Shown: one piece after another, positions 26,337-35,477 of the stretch | Position numbering within the stretch: the first letter of the stretch is position 1 | Layout of the letters: every line of letters starts with the position of its first letter | Source of the DNA: Butyrivibrio sp. YAB3001 | Lineage (GTDB): Bacteria > Bacillota > Clostridia > Lachnospirales > Lachnospiraceae | DNA length: 64,000 bases | Assembly: GCF_900112195.1 (NCBI RefSeq) | Contig: NZ_FOKR01000005.1 | Location: 180,091 to 244,090, forward strand | Direction of reading: 5' to 3' | Notes under the pieces: model-generated | What the model saw: only the letters and a program-made list of their open reading frames with translations | The model's database searches: none | Told to the model about the DNA's origin: nothing | Made by a program: the position numbers and the translations under genes

Positions 26337-27347
26337 TTATACTGTTGCCAGTGCATTCACACCCTCAAGCTCAAGGCTATAAAGATTTCTGATGCACTCA
26401 ACAAGCTGCTCTTTATCTTCAATTTCAAACTCTTTTTCTGAATCATTCTCAAGCATTTTGGAATACTGTTTCCAGTTTCTGTATAGCTTTGTATAAATCG
26501 ATGCTGCTTCAGCAATCTTAGGCATTACAAGAATCTTGTTTGCCTCATCCAAAAACTGGCCATACATCCTTCGGAAATTGCCTCCACCGGTACCAACCTT
26601 TTCAAACAAAGCACTCATCATGTAAAAATTGGTCTGTAATCTTTCAAGCGGCATTTTGGTAAACCAGTTTGAAAATTCATTTTGGAATATCCTAAGTCCG
26701 TCCAGTCCCATCTTAAATGCATATGGTTCTTTATACTTATGAACATTTACCCTGATAGCAGTCTTAAGTGTCTCAGAAAGATCCTCGCCATTATACTCAG
26801 GAAGCACCATCACTTTCCATCTATTGTGCGGTCTGATCGGCGCATCCATCGAATTGCGCGCTTCCTTGAGCTGCCATATCGGAACCTGTATCGGTTTCCA
26901 CCACATGTAATCGAGTACATAAGCATTCTCTTCATCATATCCAATGAGTAAAAGAGAATGGAGTCCAAAGTGAAATTCACGCTTTAGATTAAGCTTTTCT
27001 CTTATGTACGGGAGTTTCATCATATCAACTTCCAAAATAACAGGAAGTCCCCTGTCAAGGTAATAACACACTTCACTCCAGGCTTTATCGTTGTCATCAC
27101 TGTTTCCCTTAAGAAGCTTTCCCCCGAGGACATTAACCATGTTTTCCTCAAGGCACTCATTTCTTCCGGTGAAAAAATAGTACTCCACTCCAACATACTT
27201 TTGATATGTAAAGCCAAGTCCACTGGCAAGGCCAAGACACATTGCCTCTGAAAATGGATATCCGGCTGCATTTGTCAGGGTTCTGAGGATTGTAGTTGCA
27301 CAGTGTGAACCAACACCATGATATTTGGTATACTCATCAAGAATCAT
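26337..27347 (-). CDS. BtrH-like acyltransferase (papain-like N-terminal domain), copy 2
   Basis: The protein of about 336 residues has the BtrH N-terminal pattern: H-x-x-x-GSHCATTILRTL with Cys16, YPFSEAMCLGLASGLGF, then FHFGLHSLLLIGYDEE (His130) and YVLDY (Asp146), giving a Cys-His-Asp set. BtrH moves an acyl group from an ACP to an amine in butirosin synthesis, so this enzyme may join the ACP-bound chain to an amine. The C-terminal half is helical (DUF4872-like). ATG 27347 is preferred over GTG 27356. Confidence 0.82.
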   Translation of the reverse strand: MILDEYTKYHGVGSHCATTILRTLTNAAGYPFSEAMCLGLASGLGFTYQKYVGVEYYFFTGRNECLEENMVNVLGGKLLKGNSDDNDKAWSEVCYYLDRGLPVILEVDMMKLPYIREKLNLKREFHFGLHSLLLIGYDEENAYVLDYMWWKPIQVPIWQLKEARNSMDAPIRPHNRWKVMVLPEYNGEDLSETLKTAIRVNVHKYKEPYAFKMGLDGLRIFQNEFSNWFTKMPLERLQTNFYMMSALFEKVGTGGGNFRRMYGQFLDEANKILVMPKIAEAASIYTKLYRNWKQYSKMLENDSEKEFEIEDKEQLVECIRNLYSLELEGVNALATV

Positions 27348-28209
27348 ACTCTGCACTCTCCTCCTTTAAAACTTCTCTCATTCCATCCATGAGCTTGTCT
27401 TCAAGTTCAAACAACTGCTTTATCTGCGTTGTATCAAATCCCTCTTCCATGCTGCTCAAAAGATTTCTATACTCTTCAAGGCTTTCCTTAAGACTCTCAT
27501 CTTCAAGAAACTCTTCTGCAATCATCATTGCTCCGTAAAAAAGCTTTCTATCCTCGACATCTTTCCTGCTCATTTCAAGGACTGCTTTTTCCAGCACTTT
27601 ATCTGAATCTGTCTCATAAATTTTTCTATATACACTGGTATTTTCCAGATCTCTTCGCTTTAATATTCTTAACAAGGCCTCTTTTATAAGCTGACTTCTA
27701 TCCCTGAAAACCGGTTTGATAAACCTCGGGCTATTCATCATATACCATGGCTTTCTGCATGCCACCCTGGTTTTATCCACACGGACAACGTCCTTATCCA
27801 CAGGTGATATCACGTTATAAGTGTGATCATCAAACACCCCGCATACGATAGACAAATATTCTCCCTCGGGATACTCTACCGAAATCATTGGAGGTGCAAT
27901 ATTTATGGCACTGTTTTTCTTAATTGCCTGGTAAAAAGATTCCTCACTGTTTTCTTCATAATCCTCAAGATATATTCCAAGGCTGCCAGACAGATCATTT
28001 AAAAATGTGTCATTAAAAAGAATCAGTCTGTCATCTGCAATTTTTCTTGAATAACCATCCCCAAGTAAATAAATAAGCTCCGGTGAGAGCTCAAGGCCAT
28101 CCGCCCAGAGCTTCGTGTGAATCGCGCTAAGCTCCGGGGATACCTTTTCATTTAATTCATAAGCTTTTTTCATGCCATTTGTTACGATCTTTTTCTCTAA
28201 TTTTTCCAT
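27337..28209 (-). CDS. Cluster protein of unknown function, possible degenerate BtrH relative
   Basis: A 290-residue protein I do not recognise with certainty. Order and spacing of segments recall its BtrH-like neighbour: an early GLELSPELIYLLGDG, then YLSIVCGVFDDHTYNVISPVD in the position of the LLLIGYDEE...VLDY block, and a helical C-terminal half. The catalytic Cys and His of BtrH are not evident. It overlaps both neighbours (20 and 13 bp), so it is certainly part of the operon. It may be a structural partner of the acyltransferase. Confidence 0.55.
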   Translation of the reverse strand: MEKLEKKIVTNGMKKAYELNEKVSPELSAIHTKLWADGLELSPELIYLLGDGYSRKIADDRLILFNDTFLNDLSGSLGIYLEDYEENSEESFYQAIKKNSAINIAPPMISVEYPEGEYLSIVCGVFDDHTYNVISPVDKDVVRVDKTRVACRKPWYMMNSPRFIKPVFRDRSQLIKEALLRILKRRDLENTSVYRKIYETDSDKVLEKAVLEMSRKDVEDRKLFYGAMMIAEEFLEDESLKESLEEYRNLLSSMEEGFDTTQIKQLFELEDKLMDGMREVLKEESAEYDS

Positions 28210-28637
28210 GTGATAAAATACTCTTCTTTATCTTGCATTTTCTTTTTTATTGTTTGTTCAAAATCTTCCGGCATTTTCAGAAGAAGCTTGTTATCCTTAG
28301 TTATCGCATGCTGTGTTCTTCCTGCAAAATATAATGTTCCATTTTTATCTTTTATCTCATAATCAAATGAAAGCTTTGCAGCCGGTCCGCATGTCAGTAA
28401 GATATCTATCTGAATTGGCTGTCTGGCCGAAACAGACTTCTTATATTTTCCTTCTACGCTTATTACCGGGAATCTCAAGGAATTATTTTCCATCCAGTCT
28501 ACTGTAACTCCGACAAGTTCCTCAAGAACCTGTATTCTTGCTTCTTCAATCCACCTGAAATAATTACTATGGTGCACTACACCATAAAGATCCGTATCAC
28601 TAAACCTTGCTATTGTCGTATAAGTGTATGGCTGCAT
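28197..28637 (-). CDS. Acyl thioesterase, 4-hydroxybenzoyl-CoA thioesterase family
   Basis: The hotdog protein of about 146 residues starts MQPYTYTTIARFSDTDLYG, followed by VVHHSNYFRWIEEAR, the 4HBT/YbgC motif with the catalytic Asp (D in FSDTD) before the conserved YG. It would release an acyl chain from ACP or CoA, or proofread stalled chains. The ATG at 28637 has AAAGGAAAGG upstream; GTG 28646 is less likely. It follows the second SDR gene by 18 bp. Confidence 0.85.
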   Translation of the reverse strand: MQPYTYTTIARFSDTDLYGVVHHSNYFRWIEEARIQVLEELVGVTVDWMENNSLRFPVISVEGKYKKSVSARQPIQIDILLTCGPAAKLSFDYEIKDKNGTLYFAGRTQHAITKDNKLLLKMPEDFEQTIKKKMQDKEEYFITWKN

Positions 28638-28655
28638 TATTATCACCTTTCCTTT

Positions 28656-29357
28656 TTATCTGGCGGTATATCCTCCGTCAATCACAATGCACTGACCAGT
28701 TATACTATCATTTTCTCCAAGCATCATTATTGCATTCACTATGTCATCAAGATTCACTTTGCTCTTAGGAAGCAGGTTAGTTACTGTCATCCACTCTCTT
28801 TTCATTTTGGTGCCTTTTTCTACCTGTGCAAGGAACGGGGACTCAAAAAATCCGGGGCACACACAATTTGCTCTTATTTTTTCTTTTGAATAATCCAATG
28901 CAATGCACCTTATCATATTGATCATTGCTGCTTTTACAGCACAATATGCAATAGATTCATAGGCTCCAACCAATCCAAACTGTGATGCTACTGCTATTAT
29001 TTTTCCGCCTTCATTCATATGTGGTAAAAGATGGTGTGAAATCCTGTAAAATCCATTCACATTTATGTTCATTGATTTTTCCCAGACATCTCCGGAAATC
29101 TCAGTTACTTTTCCCGGTGAGTATGTTCCCACTGTATAGATAAAAATATCTATCTTGATCTGACGCTCCTGCAAACTTTCAGATATTTCTTTTACACTAT
29201 CTTCATCACACACATCACACCTTAAATACTCTGCCTTATCAGGCATTGATTCAGGCTTTTTTATATCCAGCAGATATAAATTATCATCAGTATATTTTGA
29301 GACCAGCTTATCCCCAAGTGTTCCAGATGCCCCTACAATCAGAACATTCCTGTTCAT
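28656..29357 (-). CDS. Short-chain dehydrogenase/reductase
   Basis: The 233-residue SDR has the cofactor motif VGASGTLGDKL, catalytic Ser in AVASQFG, YCAVKAA (Tyr and Lys) and CPGFFESPF. With FabG next to it, it likely reduces a different beta-keto or terminal carbonyl. The first glycine loop (G-A-S-G-T-L-G) fits NAD(P)H. It overlaps the FabG stop by ATGA. Confidence 0.85.
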   Translation of the reverse strand: MNRNVLIVGASGTLGDKLVSKYTDDNLYLLDIKKPESMPDKAEYLRCDVCDEDSVKEISESLQERQIKIDIFIYTVGTYSPGKVTEISGDVWEKSMNINVNGFYRISHHLLPHMNEGGKIIAVASQFGLVGAYESIAYCAVKAAMINMIRCIALDYSKEKIRANCVCPGFFESPFLAQVEKGTKMKREWMTVTNLLPKSKVNLDDIVNAIMMLGENDSITGQCIVIDGGYTAR

Positions 29358-30100
29358 GCTGTAAGTCCTCCATCAACTACGAGCACCTGTCCGTTGATAT
29401 AATCAGCAACATCAGATGCCAGGAACATTGCTGCATTTGCAATATCATCCACATTACCAAGTCTTGATGCAGGGATGCTTCCGATGATTCCGTTCTTAAT
29501 CTTGTCCGGGATTGTATCCAGCATCTCTGTAGCTATATATCCTGGAGCAATGCAGTTGACATTGATATTCTTACCTGCAACTTCCTTGGTAAGACTCTTA
29601 GTGAATCCGATAATTCCTGCCTTTGATGCCGCATAGTTAGTCTGCCCTGCAGCGCCAACAAGTCCTCCTACAGAAGTCATATTGATGATCTTACCTTTTT
29701 TATTTACAAGGAAATGAGTAAGAAGCTGCTTTGTTACATTGAATGTACCTGAGAGATTAACGTCCAGAACCTTTCTCCAGTTATCTTCTGACATAAGCAT
29801 CATATAGCCATCTTTTGTGATTCCTGCGTTATTAACAAGGACATCAACCTTACCAAAATCCTTAATGATCTCGCTAACTACCTGCTTTACACTCTCAAAT
29901 TTGGAAACATCTGCCTGATAGCCTTTAACTCTGACTCCCTTGGCAGCCCACTCTTCTTCAAGCTTTACAGCTTCTTCCTGAGATCTTCCGTAAATAAAAG
30001 CTACGCTTGCTCCGTTGGATGCAAATGCGTTAACCAGCGCTCTTCCAATACCTCTTGATCCACCGGTAACCAAAATATTCTTTCCATTAAAATCGAACAT
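29354..30100 (-). CDS. 3-oxoacyl-ACP reductase, FabG-like
   Basis: A 248-residue classical SDR: TGGSRGIGRALV cofactor loop, NNAG, NMTSVGG catalytic Ser, NYAASKAG with Tyr and Lys, and the C-terminal NGQVLVVDGG. It reduces 3-oxoacyl-ACP to 3-hydroxyacyl-ACP with NADPH, feeding the FabZ-like dehydratase. It lies three bases after the chain-length-factor-like gene. Confidence 0.92.
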   Translation of the reverse strand: MFDFNGKNILVTGGSRGIGRALVNAFASNGASVAFIYGRSQEEAVKLEEEWAAKGVRVKGYQADVSKFESVKQVVSEIIKDFGKVDVLVNNAGITKDGYMMLMSEDNWRKVLDVNLSGTFNVTKQLLTHFLVNKKGKIINMTSVGGLVGAAGQTNYAASKAGIIGFTKSLTKEVAGKNINVNCIAPGYIATEMLDTIPDKIKNGIIGSIPASRLGNVDDIANAAMFLASDVADYINGQVLVVDGGLTA

Positions 30101-30103
30101 ATA

Positions 30104-31090
30104 TCAAACCCTCTCTTTGCTCACAACATATGCTTCAATAGTTCCTGATACTTCTGTTCCAAGAACCAGCACTTTTTTATATCTGTTGTTCTTAACAAGA
30201 ACTGATCCAACTATCACAGATGAAACTGCTGAAGCACCGAAGCACTCTCCAAGCTCATCTTTGATGAATCTTCTTTCCTTATCTTCTCCAAAGATTTCAA
30301 CAACAGCAGCTTCTTCATATGCTCGTACTCCGCTGCCTGCGTCTCCTGACATCAGTACAAGATCTACATCTTCAGCCTTCAGTCCTGCTTCTTTAAGAGC
30401 TTTCTCTATTACTCCCTTATAGTTGTCTTTAACATCGCTTGTATCCTGATAAAGAGGTGAATATCCAATTCCGGACTGAGCATCACCAACTATATATCCC
30501 CAGTCAGAATTCTTATTATTCTCAAGAATTACAGCGCCAACGCCCTCTGACACAACATTTTTGCCATATTTCTCTTTCGCATAATTGGCAATAGGTTCGC
30601 AGTACTCATCAGCACCACAGAAAATAATTTTCTGTTCAGGCTTCTTTTCAAGCTGTCTGATAGTATATGAAAGACCGTTACTTCCCATAAGAAGTGTGCT
30701 GGCGCCCTTAAGACCAAAATAAAGAGTTACATGACCAAGAGCTGCGTTAGATACTGTATTGGCAAAATCACTTGGGCTTGAAAGATCTGGTGTCTTTAAT
30801 ACTTTTCCGAATTCAATGTTTAAATTGATTGAACCATAGTCTGTATTCATGATGATTCCTGTATTATCACCGGGCTCTGCCTGAGACATGGCAAGACACT
30901 TCTCTGATACAGCCGCTGACATCTTCGCAAGTCTGCCCATTCTTCTGATCTTTGCCGGCTTTAAATTGTGGTCAAACTCAAGGCTTCCACCCTTTACTTC
31001 TGTTTTTTCGTCATAACTTTTTAAAATCTGTTGTTCATCATTTCCCATCTCTGAAATGAGTCCCCAACCTGTAATTGCTATATTACTCAT
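30104..31090 (-). CDS. Ketosynthase-like chain-length factor (KS-beta) without active-site Cys
   Basis: A thiolase-fold protein (328 aa from ATG 31090, which has GGAGG upstream). Relative to a ketosynthase the nucleophile region reads TLLMGSNGLS, with Gly136 in place of Cys. Neither catalytic His motif is present (MSGDAGS and LGECFGAS replace NAHGTGT and TGHxxGAAG). This is the pattern of KS-beta/chain-length factors in type II polyketide systems. It is shorter than a usual KS (about 400 aa). It should pair with the ketosynthase at 32216-33403. Confidence 0.85.
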   Translation of the reverse strand: MSNIAITGWGLISEMGNDEQQILKSYDEKTEVKGGSLEFDHNLKPAKIRRMGRLAKMSAAVSEKCLAMSQAEPGDNTGIIMNTDYGSINLNIEFGKVLKTPDLSSPSDFANTVSNAALGHVTLYFGLKGASTLLMGSNGLSYTIRQLEKKPEQKIIFCGADEYCEPIANYAKEKYGKNVVSEGVGAVILENNKNSDWGYIVGDAQSGIGYSPLYQDTSDVKDNYKGVIEKALKEAGLKAEDVDLVLMSGDAGSGVRAYEEAAVVEIFGEDKERRFIKDELGECFGASAVSSVIVGSVLVKNNRYKKVLVLGTEVSGTIEAYVVSKERV

Positions 31091-31103
31091 ACATTTCCTC
31101 CAA

Positions 31104-32204
31104 TTATCTTTCCAAATTTGCAAGTGCTACTAAACAACAGGTAAAATGCCCATTTCCCCAATGTGATAAATCCATAAGCTTCTTATTTTTTAAAACAATC
31201 GGATTTTTACAATTTTCTTTTGTGTTAAAAGCCCAACCTGCAAAATGACCGCTTCCATATTGACGTTTTAACTCCGTATATCCAACTTGTTTTTTAATAT
31301 GGATTTCACTTAGTTTCTTTCTTACATATTCTGTTACTTCATCATCTGATCTGCTGCTTTCGTAATATACATCCAGACGTCTACTACCTTCTTCACTCCA
31401 AAGAATCATCTGACTGATTCCGGACTGTTCCATATCGTCAAAAGCACAAAATACTACTTTTTCCTTCGCGTCCTCATCGCTCTCAACATAATATGTTGTA
31501 AGCTTTACCAGTGGATCTGCATCCTCATAAAGCTTTATAAACGCTTCATAATCTTTACCTTCTAAATCCAATTCTTCGAAAGAATTAAGTTTTATCTGCT
31601 TATTCTCACTAAGACTGCTGATTAACTCTTTGGCAAGCTCAGAGATTTTATTCTCATGCCCGCTTCCGTCAAAAAGCTGACTGTATATATACCCTGCTGC
31701 AGTATTCAGCGAAACATCTCTTCTCGGAACAAATGACTTAAAAATAGTTTTGATTTCATCATTTTTGATATTCTTAGTAAGAAAATCACTGTAGCCTTTC
31801 ATAAAGTTCCTGGCCATAATGCTGTCCATGGATGTCTTTATATTAAAGGTATTCTCTACTGTTTCTATCCACTCTTTTCCAATTTCGGATATTGCTGCTA
31901 ATACATTTTTAGTTTCATCAGAATCATCTGATTCCTTTATCCAATTGCAAAAATTTTTGAAATCCCCCGGGATATATTTGATACCACCATCTGTATAAAC
32001 GCCAATTTCTTTATCACCTGAACTATCAAGGCTTCTCCCAAGTAACTCAAGGGCTCTTTTTTCCATTCCGCTGGTAACATCATTTAGATAAAAAGTGTAA
32101 TCATCTATGTTTTCAGTGTAGTATCTGATATAATCAATACCCTTTTGTTCAAAGTAAGCACATAAGAATAATGCTGATATATTATTTCCTGCTACGATGA
32201 TCAT
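31104..32204 (-). CDS. Degenerate FAD-enzyme-like protein
   Basis: The 366-residue protein starts MIIVAGNNISALFLCAYFEQ, which has the beta-alpha-beta rhythm of an FAD fold but lacks the GxGxxG loop. The end, SHWGNGHFTCCLVALANLE, resembles the closing motif of CrtI-like flavoenzymes. It may be a catalytically dead or cofactor-free relative of the three CrtI-like enzymes, acting as a partner subunit. It lies between the ketosynthase and the chain-length factor, within the operon. Confidence 0.5.
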   Translation of the reverse strand: MIIVAGNNISALFLCAYFEQKGIDYIRYYTENIDDYTFYLNDVTSGMEKRALELLGRSLDSSGDKEIGVYTDGGIKYIPGDFKNFCNWIKESDDSDETKNVLAAISEIGKEWIETVENTFNIKTSMDSIMARNFMKGYSDFLTKNIKNDEIKTIFKSFVPRRDVSLNTAAGYIYSQLFDGSGHENKISELAKELISSLSENKQIKLNSFEELDLEGKDYEAFIKLYEDADPLVKLTTYYVESDEDAKEKVVFCAFDDMEQSGISQMILWSEEGSRRLDVYYESSRSDDEVTEYVRKKLSEIHIKKQVGYTELKRQYGSGHFAGWAFNTKENCKNPIVLKNKKLMDLSHWGNGHFTCCLVALANLER

Positions 32205-32215
32205 CAGCTTACTCC

Positions 32216-33403
32216 TTACTGATACTTTTTAAGCACCACGCAAGCTGTATTACCTGCAAATGCAAATGAATTTGACAATACATAATCAACCGGATGATCA
32301 AAGCTCTTTCCTAATGGAAGTTTTATATTCTCTTCACACTCCAATGCATCCTCTGTTCTAAATGTTCCGGGAATGAACTGATTCTTAAGAACCAATGCTG
32401 AGATTGCAAGCTCTATGCTTCCTGCAGCTCCAAGACAATGTCCTGTAATAGCCTTTGTAGATGAAACATATACATTTGGAAGCTCTCCAAAAAGTTTAGT
32501 CACTGCTTTTAATTCCATCTGATCGTTAGCACCAGTACCTGTACCATGTGCATTAACGTAGATATTCTCATCCTTTAGCTCAACTCCGGAATCCTCAAGT
32601 GCTTCCTTCATTACGATATAAGCGCCTTCTCCGTCCGGTCTTGGTGAAGTAATATGATAAGCCTCGTTTTTAGCTGCATATCCCATTACCTCTGCGTAAA
32701 TTGTTGCATTTCTTGCCTTAGCATGCTCAAGTTCCTCAAGTACAAGGAATGCACTTGCTTCTCCAAGATTGATTCCTGTCTTATCCTTTGCAAAAGGCTT
32801 ACATTCTTTTTCTGCTACAGCCTTAAGTGCGCTGAAGCCTACTGTTGAGAAGAGTGTGAGAGCATCTGTACCGCCCACAATTGCAACATCTGTTGTACCT
32901 CTTCTAATCTCATCTATAGCAACACCGGCAGCTGCTGAACCGGCTGCACATGCTGACATTGTTGTATATGCAGGGCCATTCACGCCTAGTCTCTGCTGAA
33001 TCTTATTGATAAAATCCGGAACTATATATACGAATTTTTCATCTTTCTCAGGTGTTTCAGAATCAACATATCTCATCATATTCTGGTTTCCTGACATTGA
33101 TGTAGCAAAAGACAATACTATATCGTCTTTGTTCTCGCTGATCATCTTCTTTATTTCTTCATCTTTGTATAAATCATCTATAGCTTCAAATGCGATAGCT
33201 GTTGTTCTCTCATCGCATGCTTTTTCGAACTTCAATTCTTCTTTAATCTGACATCCAACGTCTGTTCTAAGTCCTTCTGTCTTATATAAATCGATCTTGC
33301 ACTGTCCAGGTCTTAACTCTCTTAATGCTGTAACCAGATCCTTTGCATCTCTGGCATTTGAACTTCTAACCCCAATTCCTGTAATTACAATTCTTTTCTT
33401 CAT
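32216..33403 (-). CDS. Beta-ketoacyl-ACP synthase (KS-alpha, FabF-like)
   Basis: A ketosynthase of about 395 residues with the full triad: Cys152 in TMSACAAGS, His286 in NAHGTGTGAND and His322 in ITGHCLGAAG. It condenses malonyl-ACP with the growing acyl chain. AGAGGA seven bases before ATG 33403 decides the start (GTG 33421 is also open). Its partner is the Cys-less homologue at 30104-31090, the hallmark of a type II polyketide pair. Confidence 0.93.
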   Translation of the reverse strand: MKKRIVITGIGVRSSNARDAKDLVTALRELRPGQCKIDLYKTEGLRTDVGCQIKEELKFEKACDERTTAIAFEAIDDLYKDEEIKKMISENKDDIVLSFATSMSGNQNMMRYVDSETPEKDEKFVYIVPDFINKIQQRLGVNGPAYTTMSACAAGSAAAGVAIDEIRRGTTDVAIVGGTDALTLFSTVGFSALKAVAEKECKPFAKDKTGINLGEASAFLVLEELEHAKARNATIYAEVMGYAAKNEAYHITSPRPDGEGAYIVMKEALEDSGVELKDENIYVNAHGTGTGANDQMELKAVTKLFGELPNVYVSSTKAITGHCLGAAGSIELAISALVLKNQFIPGTFRTEDALECEENIKLPLGKSFDHPVDYVLSNSFAFAGNTACVVLKKYQ

Positions 33404-33441
33404 CCGCTTATCCTCTTTCACCTAGTAAGTTCCCCCGCTTT

Positions 33442-33483
33442 ATCGTTACTATTCCCAGCCTTGTGACTGTTCATAGCAACGAT
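33442..33483 (-). promoter_or_regulatory. Intergenic hairpin between ACP and ketosynthase genes
   Basis: ATCGTT-x-CTAT and ATAG-x-AACGAT form an imperfect 10-bp stem around a 20-base loop. There is no T-run, so it may be an mRNA processing or stability element that sets ACP against enzyme level. Confidence 0.4.
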
Positions 33484-33572
33484 CCTGGGTGATATCAACC
33501 GGAAGCAAATACATATACTTAACTCAATAGCAATGCCCCATCACCAATGATTTAGCCGGGTCAATAATCAAA

Positions 33573-33857
33573 TTAGTTCTTGTGCTCTCTGATGTAATCA
33601 GCGATTGTTGTGATGCTCTGGAAGATTCCCATCTCCTCATCAGAAATCTCAAGACCAAACTTCTCCTTAAGGCCTACAACAAGCTCCAAAGCGTCTACTG
33701 AATCAAGTCCAAGACCTTCACCCTCTGAGTCAAATGAAGCAAAGATAGGTGCATCATTGTCTACTTCTTCCTTTGTTACATAGTCAATTCTGAGTCTCTC
33801 AAAGATCATGTCCTTTACTTCTTCCTCGATTGTTACTACTGCATTTGTGTTTTCCAT
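33573..33857 (-). CDS. Acyl carrier protein
   Basis: A 94-residue acidic protein with GLGLDSVDALELVVGL. Ser53 of DSVD is the phosphopantetheine site, to be charged by the cluster's own PPTase. It carries malonyl and growing acyl groups and is the likely donor for the BtrH-like acyltransferases. It has its own flanking gaps (87 bp upstream, about 170 bp downstream), unusual in this dense operon. Confidence 0.93.
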   Translation of the reverse strand: MENTNAVVTIEEEVKDMIFERLRIDYVTKEEVDNDAPIFASFDSEGEGLGLDSVDALELVVGLKEKFGLEISDEEMGIFQSITTIADYIREHKN

Positions 33858-33944
33858 AATTTTTTTCCATCCTTTTCTTTTATTTGTTTTTGTTTTTTAG
33901 TTTTTTAGTTTTTTATGTTCAAGAAGCTTTGCTTCTTTACATCG

Positions 33945-35477
33945 TTATGAAATTTTCTTGTTGTAATCGTAAAGATCTTTTCTCATATCGCAGGTGAGTA
34001 CTTTATCTGCTACTCTCATAGCCATATCTGTTGTAAAGATAACTCCGTCACCTACACCGCCCCAGTGTCCTGTTGCAAATAAGTTTTTAACAAGCTGTTT
34101 GCCATCGATTGCAGAATAGTTTTCCACAAGATCTGGTGTACATTTATATCCGCCATAGGCTCCTTTTGAATTACCGGTATATCTTTCAAATGTTGCAGGA
34201 CTTGCTGTTTCCATCACTTCTATGTGATCACTAAGCCCCGGGAAGAATTTCTCAACCTTCTTCACCAACCTGTGGGCAACCTCAGTCTTTCTCTTCCTAT
34301 ACTCCTGCATATTTGTTTTTCTAAGTTCTGCAAGATTTTCGAAATCATAATTACACATCATTCCGATCATTATCTGGCCTTTTCCTTCAGGAGATGACTT
34401 GGGATCATTATTTGCTGAAAGACTTATCAGCACAAAATCGTTGTCTCTCTGCACGCTGCCATCAGCTATCAGCTTTGCCTTGTCAGATAGAACGCTGTCT
34501 TTTTCCGGATAGTAAGTAAGATTTCCAGGCTCATAGCCAAGTTCCTTTACATCCTTATCAAGTCCAAGCCATACAGAGAAACATGATGGGCTTTCTGTAA
34601 ATTTTTCTCTTACTTTTTTTACAAGTCTTGGGTTTAAATACTCTTCACCAACAAGGTTGTATAATGTTGTATTCATGTCACAATTTGTAATAATGTAATC
34701 TGAATAGTATTCTTTGCCTTTGCAGATGACGCCTTTTGCCTGTCCATCTTCCATGATTATCTTTTCTACCGGACTGTTAAGCAAAATCTCACCGCCAAGT
34801 TCGACAATTCTATCTGCCAGTGCCTTGATTATTGCACTTGCTCCACCTACGGGCTGGTATGTCAGTTCACTGCAATTCGCGAATGCTACCATTCTTACAA
34901 ATGCGAACACTGCGCCTCCTGGCATTGCATCTGAAACAGCAACCAAAATTCCTTTTATTTCCTCATTTACAAAGAACTCTGACAGAAACTCATCTATTGA
35001 TACTGTTCTGTACTTTTTAAGAAGTTCCAGATCTTTTGGTTCAAAACGAGCTATTCCTTCATTCGCGCCCTCATCGATTGTTGTAAGAAGATCATTTATC
35101 TTCATTACCTCATCCCAGAAACGCTGAATATTCTCTGACTCCTCAGGGAAGATGGTTTTCAAAGACTCCGCAACATTCGAGTTACACATGTTGATAACTC
35201 TGTCTCCAACCTGCACCTTTTCCCTGAATGAATACCATTCCGGAAGCTGTGTTACTCCTACTTCCTTTAAGATGCAGTTTACGTTGTCTCTTCCATAAAT
35301 CCCGCCAACTCTGTGAATAGCCGCTCCAAAGGTAAAACCTTTCCTCTTAAAGTTCTGGCAATAACCTCCAAGTACCGGTTGCTTTTCGAATACCCTGACT
35401 TCATATCCTTTATTAGCCAGTGCGCATGCGCATGTCATCCCTGAGATTCCGGATCCGATAACTGCTACTTTTTTCAT
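33945..35477 (-). CDS. Phytoene-desaturase-like flavoenzyme (CrtI family), copy 3
   Basis: A 510-residue FAD protein: VAVIGSGISGMTCACALANKG, VRVFEKQPVLGGYCQNF and the C-terminal LFATGHWGGVGDGVIFTTDMA. It is the most canonical CrtI/CrtISO-type member of the cluster. Such enzymes act on long conjugated chains by desaturation or isomerisation. GGAAGGACGG precedes ATG 35477; the start lies 65 bp inside the preceding gene. Confidence 0.82.
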   Translation of the reverse strand: MKKVAVIGSGISGMTCACALANKGYEVRVFEKQPVLGGYCQNFKRKGFTFGAAIHRVGGIYGRDNVNCILKEVGVTQLPEWYSFREKVQVGDRVINMCNSNVAESLKTIFPEESENIQRFWDEVMKINDLLTTIDEGANEGIARFEPKDLELLKKYRTVSIDEFLSEFFVNEEIKGILVAVSDAMPGGAVFAFVRMVAFANCSELTYQPVGGASAIIKALADRIVELGGEILLNSPVEKIIMEDGQAKGVICKGKEYYSDYIITNCDMNTTLYNLVGEEYLNPRLVKKVREKFTESPSCFSVWLGLDKDVKELGYEPGNLTYYPEKDSVLSDKAKLIADGSVQRDNDFVLISLSANNDPKSSPEGKGQIMIGMMCNYDFENLAELRKTNMQEYRKRKTEVAHRLVKKVEKFFPGLSDHIEVMETASPATFERYTGNSKGAYGGYKCTPDLVENYSAIDGKQLVKNLFATGHWGGVGDGVIFTTDMAMRVADKVLTCDMRKDLYDYNKKIS

